64,000 nt of DNA. Origin: Kitasatospora sp. CB01950. Lineage in GTDB: Bacteria; Actinomycetota; Actinomycetes; Streptomycetales; Streptomycetaceae. The notes below the pieces were generated by a model. That model saw only the letters and a list, made by a program, of their open reading frames with translations. It was not told the origin of the DNA and searched no databases. Every line of letters begins with the position of its first letter. The stretch's first letter is position 1. The translations under genes were made by a program, and so were the position numbers. Shown in pieces: positions 9,231-17,351 of the stretch. The stretch covers positions 310,001 through 374,000 of the forward strand of contig NZ_LISX01000006.1 in the NCBI RefSeq assembly GCF_001905465.1, in the 5' to 3' direction.

Positions 9231-9265
9231 GGAGGGGGCGCGGACCTGATGTCCGCGCCCCCTCC
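9231..9265. terminator. Bidirectional terminator hairpin
   Basis: A perfect 15-bp stem (GGAGGGGGCGCGGAC at 9231-9245 pairing with 9251-9265) closes on a 5-nt loop, 15 bp after the PKS operon stop and 24 bp before the convergent MFS stop. No T-tract, as usual in high-GC actinomycetes. Confidence 0.85.
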
Positions 9266-9289
9266 GTCGTACGGCGGGCAGGTCGTCCG

Positions 9290-10816
9290 TCACACGGCGG
9301 GCAGCTCGTCGACCAGGTCCAGGTAGCCGACCGGGTGGCCGTCCGACCCGGCCTCCGAAGCCGCCGAGGCCGCCGGCGCCGTCGAGGCCGCCGATACCAC
9401 CGAAGCCGTCGAGGCCGCGGCATCCGGCTCAGCCTCCGCCGCCGCCGGCGTCCGGGCGGCGTTCCGGTCGATGAACAGGGCCGCCACGGCGCCCGCGGCC
9501 ACCACCGCCGCGCCGATCCAGACTGCCGGGCGCATGCCGTCGACGTACTGGGCGGCACTCTGGTAGCCGCCGTGCGCGATGAACACCGAGGAGAGCACCG
9601 CGACGCCGAAGACGCCGCCGAGCTCGCGGATCGTGTTGTTGGCGCCCGAGGCGATGCCCTCCTCGGAGCGCTCCACCGCGCCGAGCGCGACGTCCGCGCT
9701 GGGCCCGAAGAACAGGCCCATGCCGAAGCCGTTGAGCGCGAAGCCGGGCACCAGGGCCGGGTAGCCGGTGTCGGTGCCGGTCACCAGCGCCAGGTAGACC
9801 AGCCCGGCCGCCTGCAGCGCCAGACCGGCGGTGAGCAGCGCCCGCCCGCCGTACCGGCCGGCCAGCACCGCGCCGAGCGGCGCGCCGATCATGGTCAGGC
9901 CGGTCCAGGAGAGCAGCCGCACGCCCGCGCCGAGCGGCCCGGCGTGCTGCACGTCCTGGAGGTACTGGGTGATCAGGAAGATCGAGCCGAACATCCCGAA
10001 GTACATCAGCAGCGACACCACGTTGACGGCGGCGAAGGTGCGGTTGCGGAAGTGCCGCAGCGGCAGCATCGGGTGGGCGGTGCGCTGCTGCCACCACAGG
10101 AAGGCGGCGAGCAGCAGCAGGCCGCCGACCAGCGGCAGCAGCACCCCGGCGGACGTCCAGCCCGCCTGCGGGCCGCGGATCAGTCCGTACACCACGCCCA
10201 GCAGACCGGCGCTGGCCAGCACCGTGCCGGGCAGGTCCAGCGGGCGCGGCTCGCCCCGCTGCTCGCTCAGCCAGAGCGGGGTGAGCACCAGCATGGCCAC
10301 ACCGATCGGCACGTTGATCCAGAAGATCCACTGCCAGGAGGCCCACTTGACGATCACTCCGCCGACCAGCGGGCCGAGCGCCACCGCGAGCCCGCCGACG
10401 GCGCCCCAGATGCCCAGCGCGGCGGCCCGCTTCTCGGGCGGGTAGGCCGCCGCCACCAGCGTCAGGGTGAGCGGCAGCAGGACCGCCGCGCCCAGCCCCT
10501 GGACGGCCCGGCCGGCCACCAGCAGCACGACGTCGGAGGAGAGCGCCGACAGCAGCGAGCCCAGGGTGAACAGGCCGATGCCGATCATGAAGAAGCGTCG
10601 CCGGCCGAACCGTTCGGCGACCGCCGAGGCGGTCAGCAGCAGCACGGCGTAGGTCAGCGTGTAGGCGTTGACGGTCCATTCCAGGCCGTCGATGCCGATG
10701 TGCAGATGCTCGCGGATCTGCGGCAGCGCGGTGGTCACCACCAGGTTGTCGAGCGAGATCATGAAGACCACGACACCTGTGACCAGCGAGGTGCGCGCGG
10801 TACTGCTCATGCTCAT
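9290..10816 (-). CDS. DHA2-family MFS drug exporter (14 TM)
   Basis: A 508-residue major facilitator of the EmrB/QacA class. Motif A (AERFGRRR) lies after TM2 and motif C-like glycines occur in TM5 (LGPLVGGVIV), typical of proton-driven drug antiporters. It sits in an operon with the acyl-CoA ligase (ATGA overlap at 10813) and most likely exports the polyketide or an intermediate and gives self-resistance. The C-terminal ~60 residues are an Ala/Ser/Val-rich cytoplasmic tail (about 450-495). Confidence 0.93.
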   Translation of the reverse strand: MSMSSTARTSLVTGVVVFMISLDNLVVTTALPQIREHLHIGIDGLEWTVNAYTLTYAVLLLTASAVAERFGRRRFFMIGIGLFTLGSLLSALSSDVVLLVAGRAVQGLGAAVLLPLTLTLVAAAYPPEKRAAALGIWGAVGGLAVALGPLVGGVIVKWASWQWIFWINVPIGVAMLVLTPLWLSEQRGEPRPLDLPGTVLASAGLLGVVYGLIRGPQAGWTSAGVLLPLVGGLLLLAAFLWWQQRTAHPMLPLRHFRNRTFAAVNVVSLLMYFGMFGSIFLITQYLQDVQHAGPLGAGVRLLSWTGLTMIGAPLGAVLAGRYGGRALLTAGLALQAAGLVYLALVTGTDTGYPALVPGFALNGFGMGLFFGPSADVALGAVERSEEGIASGANNTIRELGGVFGVAVLSSVFIAHGGYQSAAQYVDGMRPAVWIGAAVVAAGAVAALFIDRNAARTPAAAEAEPDAAASTASVVSAASTAPAASAASEAGSDGHPVGYLDLVDELPAV

Positions 10817-12381
10817 GAGGTTGCGGTCCTTTCCGTCGTTCCCGAGTCGCGGGCCATCCCGCGCAGCGTGGAGCGGTCGAGCTTGCCGTTGGGCAGCCGG
10901 GGCAGCGCGTCCACCAGCCGGACGCGGGACAGCTGCTGGTGCTTCGTCAGGTCGGAGTTGGCGCGCCCGAGCAGGTCGGCGGCGTCGGCCGGGCCGCGGG
11001 TCACCAGGTAGGCGACGGGCTGCGCCTGCGTACCCGCGTCGACTGCGGGGGCGTCGACCACGGCGCTCTCGGCGACCTCGGGCAGCTCGTCCAGCAGCGC
11101 CTCGATCTGTCCGGGGGAGACCAGGGTGCCGTCGGCGGCCTCGAAGACGTCGCGCACCCGGTCCAGGAAGAACAGGTTGCCCGCCGCGTCCAGCCGGCCG
11201 ATGTCACCGGTGGAGAGCCAGCCCTCGGCGTCCACCGCCGACGGGACGGCCAGGTAGCCCTGCATCACGTTCGGGCCCTGGATCTGGACCTCGCCCAACT
11301 CGCCCGCCGGCAGCGGGACTCCGGTGCGCGGGTCGATCACCCGCAGCCGGCTGCCGGGCAGCGGGCGGCCCACCGAGCCGGGGCAGCGGGTGTCCGGCCG
11401 GTCCGAGGTGGCCAGCGAGGAGGTCTCGGAGAGGCCGTAGCCCTGGAGCACCGGCGCGCCGAACCGCTCCTCCAGCCTGCGCAGCACGGCGGGGCGCAGC
11501 GGGGCGCCGCCGGTGGAGAGCATCCGCAGCGCGCGCGGCGCCGGGCCGGGCGGCTCGGGCGCGTTGGCGGCCGCGACCAGCCGGAACGGCAGGGTGTAGA
11601 AGTGCGTGGCCCGGTGGTCGTCGGCGTGCCGCAGCGCCTCGCCGATGTCGTTGCCGGAGAGCACGTGGGTCGCGCCCGCGTGCAGCGAGGCGTTGAGGTG
11701 CATCGGGTGGTAGATCGGCAGGCCGTTGAGCACCAGCGAGTCGGGGCCCTGGCCGTGCGCGGCGGCCAGTTGGGTGGCGCCGGTCAGCAGGTTGCGGTGG
11801 CTGAGCCGGACGGCCTTGGGGCTGCCGGTGGAGCCGCTGGTGAACAGCAGGCAGGCGGTCCCTGCGCCGCCGGCGGCCGCCGGGCCGCCCTGGCGCGGCA
11901 GCTCCCCGGCGGCCTCGTCGAGGGTGAAAAGGTGCTCCAGCTGCGGCAGTTCGCCACGGAGCGCGGCCAGCCGGGCGTGCGCCTCGGGGGTCAGGACGGC
12001 GGCCCGGGCGCCGGAGAGCGCCGCGACGTGCTTCAGCAGGTGCGGCGGATAGAACGGGTTGACCGGGGCGACGGTGTTACCGCTGCGGATGATGCCGTGG
12101 TACAGCGCGCCGAAGTCGGGCGTCATCGCGGCGGACAGCAGCACCACCGCGCCGGAGTCGCCCAGCAGCCGCCGCAGGCCCCGGGCGTAGGCGTCGGCGC
12201 GCTCGTCCAGCTGCGCGAACGTCAGCTCCGCGCCGCCGGGCACGATCACGGCGGGCGCGTCCGGGCGGGCGGCGGCCGCCCGGGAGAGCAACCGGTCGGC
12301 GGTGCCGGTCGGCACGTCGGGCAGCGGACCACCGCTGCTGACCGCCTCGGCGGTCTCGGACAGGGCGGTGACTTCGACCAT
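10813..12381 (-). CDS. Acyl-CoA/acyl-ACP ligase (ANL superfamily)
   Basis: A 522-residue adenylating enzyme: P-loop LLFTSGSTGSPKAVRLSH, A5 motif GYGLSETSSL, the A7 motif STGDIGRL and the C-terminal catalytic Lys in LPNGKLDRSTL. It activates a carboxylic acid as acyl-AMP and transfers it to CoA or a carrier protein; in this setting a starter acid or a late acyl group. The start at 12381 is chosen because AGGAGG lies 6 nt upstream; the 48 codons before it are poorly coding-like. First gene of the minus-strand ligase-MFS operon, divergent from the SnoaL-like gene. Confidence 0.9.
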   Translation of the reverse strand: MVEVTALSETAEAVSSGGPLPDVPTGTADRLLSRAAAARPDAPAVIVPGGAELTFAQLDERADAYARGLRRLLGDSGAVVLLSAAMTPDFGALYHGIIRSGNTVAPVNPFYPPHLLKHVAALSGARAAVLTPEAHARLAALRGELPQLEHLFTLDEAAGELPRQGGPAAAGGAGTACLLFTSGSTGSPKAVRLSHRNLLTGATQLAAAHGQGPDSLVLNGLPIYHPMHLNASLHAGATHVLSGNDIGEALRHADDHRATHFYTLPFRLVAAANAPEPPGPAPRALRMLSTGGAPLRPAVLRRLEERFGAPVLQGYGLSETSSLATSDRPDTRCPGSVGRPLPGSRLRVIDPRTGVPLPAGELGEVQIQGPNVMQGYLAVPSAVDAEGWLSTGDIGRLDAAGNLFFLDRVRDVFEAADGTLVSPGQIEALLDELPEVAESAVVDAPAVDAGTQAQPVAYLVTRGPADAADLLGRANSDLTKHQQLSRVRLVDALPRLPNGKLDRSTLRGMARDSGTTERTATS

Positions 12382-12435
12382 GTTCGCCTCCTGCGGCACA
12401 CGGGACGGACCTCCGCGCCATCGTCGGGCGGTCCA

Positions 12436-12453
12436 CTCGACAGCCGCTCGACC
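12436..12453. promoter_or_regulatory. Candidate SARP repeat in divergent promoter
   Basis: The 161-bp gap between the divergent ligase and SnoaL-like genes carries two CTCGAC repeats (12436 and 12447) exactly 11 bp apart, the spacing favoured by SARP activators such as DnrI and ActII-ORF4. No certain -10 boxes were found. Suggestive only. Confidence 0.3.
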
Positions 12454-12542
12454 GACGCCGGAGCCGCCCGGCTCCGCCAGGGCTCCAGAGCCGGCTGGCA
12501 TCGTCGCCCCGCACCGCACGCCCACTCCGGCAAGGAGCCCTC

Positions 12543-13016
12543 ATGACCGACCTGTTCAGCCCGTTGGCGCCGTCGGGCAGCAGCACCGACGCCCAGCTGT
12601 ACACCGCGATCCAGCAGTTCTACGCCCGCCACATGCAGGCCATCGACGACGGCGACGCCCTCACCTGGGCGCTCGGCTTCACCGAGGACGGCGTCTTCGA
12701 CAGCAACGCCCTCCCGGCGCCGGTCCGCGGGCGGGAGACCATCGAGACGGCCACCCTGGCCGCCGAGGAGGCCCGCAGGCCCACCGGCGTCACCCGCCGG
12801 CACGTGATGACCATGCTCGCCGTCGAGCCCGAGGACGAGACGGCCGCGGTGGTGCGCACCCGCTCCTACGTCGCGGTCTTCACCACGCTGCCCGGACAGC
12901 CCACCGGCATCTACTGCATGACGTCCTGCCAGGACGTGCTGGTGCGCCAGGCGGACGGCGGCTGGCGGATCCGCAGCCGGCACGTGCTGCGCGACGACCT
13001 GCCGCCGCGCGACTGA
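12543..13016 (+). CDS. SnoaL-like (NTF2-fold) polyketide tailoring protein
   Basis: A 157-residue cystatin/NTF2-fold protein: an N-terminal helix pair (IQQFYARHMQAIDDGD), a TEDGVFDS strand, and a C-terminal VLVRQADGGWRIRSRHVLR strand pair. SnoaL-like proteins include aromatic-polyketide cyclases, hydroxylases and dehydratases; catalytic residues are not certain here, so only the fold is assigned. The ATG follows AAGGAG 8 nt upstream. Monocistronic, divergent from the ligase operon and ended by a strong hairpin. Confidence 0.8.
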   Translation: MTDLFSPLAPSGSSTDAQLYTAIQQFYARHMQAIDDGDALTWALGFTEDGVFDSNALPAPVRGRETIETATLAAEEARRPTGVTRRHVMTMLAVEPEDETAAVVRTRSYVAVFTTLPGQPTGIYCMTSCQDVLVRQADGGWRIRSRHVLRDDLPPRD

Positions 13017-13034
13017 CGGCCCGCGCACACGGGT

Positions 13035-13067
13035 GTGCCCGGTACGGCTCGTGGCCGTACCGGGCAC
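13035..13067. terminator. Bidirectional terminator hairpin
   Basis: A perfect 13-bp stem (GTGCCCGGTACGG at 13035-13047 with 13055-13067) and a 7-nt loop sit between the convergent SnoaL-like and cyclase genes. Confidence 0.8.
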
Positions 13068-13085
13068 CTGCGCGTGCGCGGAAAG

Positions 13086-13865
13086 TCACTCGGGGTCGGT
13101 CACCCGGGCCACCGCCCTGGTCCAACCTGCGCCGCCGCCCCGGATCTTGACGGGGAAGCAGGTCACCGAGAAGCCGTGCGGCGCGGGCAGCGCCTCCAGG
13201 TTGGAGAGCCGCTCGATCTGGCAGTACTCGCGCTCCCGGCCGGCGAAGTGCGCCGGCCAGAGCACTCCGGGGTCGCCGGTGGCCCGGTACTTCTCGATGA
13301 TGGCGCCGAACGGGGCGTCCAGGCTGAACGCGTCGGTGCCGATCACCCGCACCCCCAGGTCCATCAGGTACCGGACGGCCGAGCCGTCCAGGCCGATGAA
13401 GTCGGTGAAGTAGCGCCGGGTGCCGGCCCATTCGGCGGCGCCGGTGCGGAACAGTGCGATGTCCATCGGCTGCGGCCGGTGGTCGATGGCCTTCAGGGCC
13501 AGCTCCACGGCGGCCGCGTCCACGGTGCGGCCCGCGACGTCCCGGACGTCCAGCACGAAGGCGGGCCGGTCGAACCAGTCCAGCGGCATCTCGTCGATGG
13601 TGCGGGCCGCCTGCCCGTCGGCGCGGGTGCCGTAGTGCGCGGGGGCGTCGACGTGGGTGCCGGTGTGCGAGGAGAGGTAGAGCATGTCGTTGGTGAGGAA
13701 CTCGCCGCCCGGCAGTTCCTCCGGGCGCAGGTCGATGCCGAAGTTCTTGCGCATGCCGTCGGTCATGTGCCGGGCGCCCTCGGCGGCCGACATCACCGCG
13801 TGGGTGACCGGCTCGGGTTCCCAGCCGGAGGCGTCCACAGGTGAGGAGAGGTCGATCAGTCGCAC
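13086..13865 (-). CDS. Metal-dependent polyketide cyclase (kynurenine-formamidase fold)
   Basis: A 259-residue cyclase-family protein (PF04199 type). The metal motif HTGTHVDAPAHY (HxGTHxDxPxH) is intact. The family includes kynurenine formamidases and late-ring aromatic cyclases such as OxyN and MtmX; the context favours a cyclase of later rings. The chosen start is GTG 13865 (VRLIDLSSPV), where the domain begins and an AAAGGG-like site lies upstream; ATG 13886 would add seven residues but has no ribosome site. Confidence 0.85.
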   Translation of the reverse strand: MRLIDLSSPVDASGWEPEPVTHAVMSAAEGARHMTDGMRKNFGIDLRPEELPGGEFLTNDMLYLSSHTGTHVDAPAHYGTRADGQAARTIDEMPLDWFDRPAFVLDVRDVAGRTVDAAAVELALKAIDHRPQPMDIALFRTGAAEWAGTRRYFTDFIGLDGSAVRYLMDLGVRVIGTDAFSLDAPFGAIIEKYRATGDPGVLWPAHFAGREREYCQIERLSNLEALPAPHGFSVTCFPVKIRGGGAGWTRAVARVTDPE

Positions 13866-13938
13866 GGGCGCTCGGCCCTTTCGCATTGACGGGGCATCGT
13901 TGGCTTGTTCGGGTGCAGGGGGTGCGCGGGCCCGCCGG

Positions 13939-14436
13939 TCACACGCCGGCGGCCTTGTCCGGCCGCAGGCAGGCGCCGACCAGGAGCAGCGCCGAGAGCA
14001 CCGCGCAGACGGTGCGCACCACGTGCCAGTTGTTCCAGGCGTGCTCGATGGCGGCCCGGGCCTGGTGGAACTGCTCCGGGGTGGTGGTGACCGCCTCGGC
14101 CAGCCGGGTGTTCATCGGCACCTCCACCGCCAGCGAGACCACGAAGGCGGCGAGCGAGAGCAGGGCGGCCGCACCGATCAGCCAGACCCGGGTGTCGGCG
14201 CCGCGCCACGGCGTGCGGGTCAGGAACGCGAGCAGCGGCCAGACCACCGAACCCACGATCACCAGGAAGAACAGCACACCCGGCACCGCCTCGTTGAGCC
14301 GGCGCATCGTCGTCACGTACGCCTCGTCGTCCAGCCGCTCCAGGGCGGGCGTGACGACGACGGCGTAGCAGAAGCAGAAGCCGGCGAAGAGCCCGGCCGA
14401 CACGGCGGCCAGGTGGAGGAAGACGCGGAACGGCAC
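13939..14436 (-). CDS. DUF1772 membrane protein, anthrone-oxygenase-like
   Basis: A 165-residue protein with about four TM helices (near residues 5-25, 50-75, 85-110 and 140-160) and the family's conserved polar segment around NTRLAEAV and WNNWHVVRT. DUF1772 contains cofactor-independent anthrone oxygenases that oxidise anthrones to anthraquinones. It may perform the quinone-forming oxidation here, which matters because no flavin or P450 oxygenase is encoded nearby. The start is GTG 14436, preceded by GAAGGAGG; the longer reading frame upstream overlaps the SARP promoter and is rejected. Confidence 0.8.
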   Translation of the reverse strand: MPFRVFLHLAAVSAGLFAGFCFCYAVVVTPALERLDDEAYVTTMRRLNEAVPGVLFFLVIVGSVVWPLLAFLTRTPWRGADTRVWLIGAAALLSLAAFVVSLAVEVPMNTRLAEAVTTTPEQFHQARAAIEHAWNNWHVVRTVCAVLSALLLVGACLRPDKAAGV

Positions 14437-14565
14437 GGTGCCGCCTCCTTCGTGGGTAGTCCTGGGGGAAGGATCGGGGCCGGTGCTAGAGACCTGCTCA
14501 AGACCGCCGGCCCGGCGGCGGGACCGTGATCGGTGACCGGGTGCACCCGTGACGGAATCACGGAT

Positions 14566-14634
14566 TTCCCATGATCCTGACACTGTCCTGTCAGCCCCCC
14601 TGCTGTCGAGAATGGGATCCCAAGATCGTGGGAA
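14566..14634. promoter_or_regulatory. Nested inverted repeats in divergent SARP1/DUF1772 promoter
   Basis: Outer arms TTCCCATGATC (14566-14576) and GATCGTGGGAA (14624-14634) pair with one mismatch over 11 bp; inside lies a perfect CTGACA/TGTCAG repeat (14577-14582, 14589-14594). The set ends 16 bp before the SARP1 start codon and is a likely operator for SARP1 and perhaps DUF1772. The binding protein is unknown; it does not resemble a SARP direct-repeat box. Confidence 0.5.
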
Positions 14635-14650
14635 CACAGGGGGTACCGCC

Positions 14651-15484
14651 ATGAAGGTCCGCGTCTTGGGCGAGTTCGAGGCCACCGAGGACGGCAGATC
14701 CGTCGCACCGAGCGCGGCCAAGCCCCGTCAGATCCTGGCGCTGCTGGCACTCTCGGCGGGCCAGGTCGTCCCGGTGACCTCGCTGATGGAGGAGCTCTGG
14801 GACCACGCGATGCCCCGGAGCGCGGCCACCACCCTGCAGACCTACATCCTCCAGCTGCGCCGCCAGGTGCAGCGGGCGCTCGCCGACCAGGGCCACGCCG
14901 ACCCGGCGGCCGGCGCCAAGTCCGTGCTGGCCACCCGCTACAACGGGTACCTGCTGGACCTGCGCGGCGAGGAGACCGACGTCCAGCAGTTCGAGCGGCT
15001 GGCGACGGCCGGCAGCCGGGCCCAGGAGGCCAACGACCCGGAGGCGGCCTCCCGGCTGCTCGGCTCCGCGCTGGCGCTGTGGCGCGGCCCGATGCTGGCC
15101 GACGTGCAGACCGGCCCGCGGCTGGCGATCGAGGTGATGCGGCTGGAGGAGACCCGGTTGGGCATCCTGGAGCGCCGCATCGAGGCGGACCTGCGCCTCG
15201 GCCGTCACCACACGCTCCTCGGCGAGCTGGCCGTGCTGGCCGCCGAGCACCCCTGGCACGAGAACCTGCACGCGCTGCACATGGTCGCGCTGTACCGGTG
15301 CGGCCGGCAGTGGCGCGCCCTGGACATCTACCAGCGGCTGCGCGCCACCCTGGTCGAGGAGTTCGGGCTGGAGCCGTCGGCCCGGCTGCAGCACCTCCAG
15401 CGGGCGATCCTGGAGTCCTCGCCCGAGTTGGACGGCGTCGGGCGCTGGGCGCCGACCCGATCGGCCCACGAACTGACCGGTTGA
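14651..15484 (+). CDS. SARP-family pathway activator (SARP1)
   Basis: A 277-residue small SARP: an N-terminal OmpR-like winged helix (MKVRVLGEFEATEDG to about residue 95) followed by a bacterial transcriptional activation domain (about 100-260; VALYRCGRQWRALDIYQRLR). This is the size of ActII-ORF4/DnrI/RedD, which bind direct repeats and recruit RNA polymerase to PKS promoters. It is divergent from DUF1772 and 3 bp upstream of the second AT, probably forming an operon with that AT and ACP2. Confidence 0.93.
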   Translation: MKVRVLGEFEATEDGRSVAPSAAKPRQILALLALSAGQVVPVTSLMEELWDHAMPRSAATTLQTYILQLRRQVQRALADQGHADPAAGAKSVLATRYNGYLLDLRGEETDVQQFERLATAGSRAQEANDPEAASRLLGSALALWRGPMLADVQTGPRLAIEVMRLEETRLGILERRIEADLRLGRHHTLLGELAVLAAEHPWHENLHALHMVALYRCGRQWRALDIYQRLRATLVEEFGLEPSARLQHLQRAILESSPELDGVGRWAPTRSAHELTG

Positions 15485-15487
15485 CCG

Positions 15488-16879
15488 ATGGCGGGGGGCA
15501 GGGTCATGCAGATCGTCCGCGGCGGCGGCCTCGGCGGCCCCGCACCCGCGGCGCCGGACCGGGACACCGCCCGGCGCCCCCGGCTGATGGTCTGGTCGGC
15601 GGCCGACCTGCGGGACGAGCGGAACGTCCGGCGCTCGCTGCGCCGCTGGCTGCGAGCCCGTGGCGAGAGCGGGTTCGCCCGGGCTGCTCAGGTGTGGGGG
15701 CAGGCCGAACCGGGCCCGGTGCGCGGGGCCGTGGTGGCCGCCGACTGCGCCGAGGCGCTCGCCCTGCTGGACGGGCCGGTCCCGTCGGCGTCGTCGTCCG
15801 CGCCGTCGTCCGCGCCGTCGTCGGGGGCCGCGCAGGTCCGGCAGGTCGGCGCCGCGCCGCTGCCGGTGGTGCTGCTGCTGCCCGGCCAGGGCGCCCAGCG
15901 TCCCCGGATGGCCCGCGGCTGCTACGGGTGGGACCCGGTGTTCACCCGGGCCGCCGACGAGGTGTTCGACCTGGCCGGCCGCGGCGTCCGCGAGGACTGG
16001 CTGGCCGAACCCGCCGCCCGCACCCGCCGGGACGCGTTCGGCCCGGGGCGCGCCGCCCGGATCCACCACTCCTTGCTCCAACTGTTCGCGGTGGACCACG
16101 CGTTGGCCCGGATGCTGGTCGGCTGGGGGGTGCGCCCGGCCGCGCTGCTCGGCCAGGGGATCGGCGAACTGGTCGCCGCCGTGCTGGCCGGCGTGATGGC
16201 GCTGGAGGACGCGGTGCGGCTGCTGGCGCTGCTCGCCGAGGAGACCGCCGCGCTGGCCCCCGGCGGGATGCTGGCGGTGGCCGCCGGTGTCGAGGAGGTG
16301 CGCGGGCAGCTGGCCGACGGGGTGGCGGTGGCCGCCCTGAACGGCCCGGCCCAGACGGTGCTGGCGGCCGGCCCAGGGCGCGCCCTGGCCGACACCGCCG
16401 ACCGGCTGACCGGCGCCGGGTACGAGTGCCTGCCGGTGCGCACCGAGGCGGCCTTCCACACCCCGCACCTGGCGCAGGCCTGCGCCGGGGTGGCCGCGCG
16501 GCTGCCCGCCACCGTCCTGCGACCGCCCCGGCTGCCGCTCTACTCACCGTCGGTGGGCGCCCGGCTGTCCGCCGACGCGGCCCAGGACCTGCGCCACTGG
16601 ACCGACCTCGCGGCCGCCCCGGTGCGGCTGCGCGACGCCCTGGACGCGCTCTTCGCGGACGGCGACTGGGCGTGCGTGGAGTCCGGCCCCGGGCAGGGGC
16701 TCGGCACCCTGGTCCGCCGCCATCCGGCGGCCGCGCGTGCGGCGGCGCAGACCTTCGGCGCGCTGCGGGCCCGGCCCGGCAGCGGCGCGGACGACCAGCG
16801 GGCCGTGCTGTCCGCCGCCGCCGGCCTCTGGCTGAGCGGCCACCACATCGACTTCGAGGCGATCCGGGGCGCCGGCTGA
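15488..16879 (+). CDS. Acyltransferase homologue lacking the catalytic serine
   Basis: A 463-residue protein with a FabD-like AT domain (about residues 125-415) after an N-terminal ~95-residue segment resembling the linker before type I PKS AT domains (LMVWSAADLRDERNVRRSLRR), joined by a Ser/Ala-rich stretch (about 98-115). The loop LPGQGAQ and the later His (AAFHTPHL) are kept, but the GHSxG nucleophile motif reads LGQGIGE: His is Gln223 and Ser is Gly224. The codon is GGG, so this is not a single-base serine misread. It is therefore unlikely to form an acyl-enzyme and may be a structural or substrate-binding partner. It follows SARP1 by 3 bp and precedes ACP2. Confidence 0.85.
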   Translation: MAGGRVMQIVRGGGLGGPAPAAPDRDTARRPRLMVWSAADLRDERNVRRSLRRWLRARGESGFARAAQVWGQAEPGPVRGAVVAADCAEALALLDGPVPSASSSAPSSAPSSGAAQVRQVGAAPLPVVLLLPGQGAQRPRMARGCYGWDPVFTRAADEVFDLAGRGVREDWLAEPAARTRRDAFGPGRAARIHHSLLQLFAVDHALARMLVGWGVRPAALLGQGIGELVAAVLAGVMALEDAVRLLALLAEETAALAPGGMLAVAAGVEEVRGQLADGVAVAALNGPAQTVLAAGPGRALADTADRLTGAGYECLPVRTEAAFHTPHLAQACAGVAARLPATVLRPPRLPLYSPSVGARLSADAAQDLRHWTDLAAAPVRLRDALDALFADGDWACVESGPGQGLGTLVRRHPAAARAAAQTFGALRARPGSGADDQRAVLSAAAGLWLSGHHIDFEAIRGAG

Positions 16880-16956
16880 CCGGGGCCGCCGGACATCCGC
16901 TCCGCACCGCGGGCGGGGAGCCGCCGCGGAGCCACCGGCGAGAGAGGGGAACACCG

Positions 16957-17283
16957 ATGGCCGACGGGCCGATCGACGTGGCGGCGCTGTCCCGCCTGCT
17001 GCGCGAGTGCGGCGGCGAGGAACCGGGCGGCCCGATCGGGCCGGGCGACCTGGACGTGCCGCTGTACGAACTGGGCCACGACTCGCTGACGGTCGCCCAG
17101 TTGCTGACCAGGGTCGGACGGGAGTTCGGGCTGACGGTGCCGCTCGACCTGCTGGAGGACGCCGACACCGCCCGCTCGCTGCTGGACATGCTGGCGACGA
17201 TGCCGCGGGTGCCCCGGGCGCCGCGCCCCGAGCACCTCCCCTCCCCCGGTCCGCGCGACGCCGGACAACGCCGCCGCCCGTGA
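16957..17283 (+). CDS. Second acyl carrier protein (ACP2)
   Basis: A 108-residue carrier protein with attachment Ser43 in ELGHDSLTVAQ. It has a ~25-residue Pro/Arg-rich tail not seen in the first ACP. The ATG follows GAGAGAGGGGA. Its place after the serine-less AT suggests a dedicated carrier for a starter unit or a side acyl group rather than for chain extension. Confidence 0.9.
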   Translation: MADGPIDVAALSRLLRECGGEEPGGPIGPGDLDVPLYELGHDSLTVAQLLTRVGREFGLTVPLDLLEDADTARSLLDMLATMPRVPRAPRPEHLPSPGPRDAGQRRRP

Positions 17284-17293
17284 GCCGCCGCCC

Positions 17294-17349
17294 GGGAGCG
17301 GGCGGTCGGGAGCGGGCGCCCGGGAGCGGGCGGTCGGGAGCGGGCGGCC
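17294..17349. repeat. Four tandem 14-bp repeats between convergent genes
   Basis: Units of GGGAGCGGGCGNYC start at 17294, 17308, 17322 and 17336, filling the 68-bp gap between the ACP2 and SARP2 stop codons. The first and third copies are identical. No clean terminator stem is seen in this gap. Confidence 0.85.
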
Positions 17350-17351
17350 GC

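Noticed and set aside
15488..16879. Active trans-acting acyltransferase
   Set aside because: The nucleophile serine is Gly224 and the adjacent His is Gln, so normal acyl-enzyme formation is not expected.
17294..17349. Possible CRISPR array
   Set aside because: Four contiguous 14-bp units without spacers and no cas genes; a simple tandem repeat.
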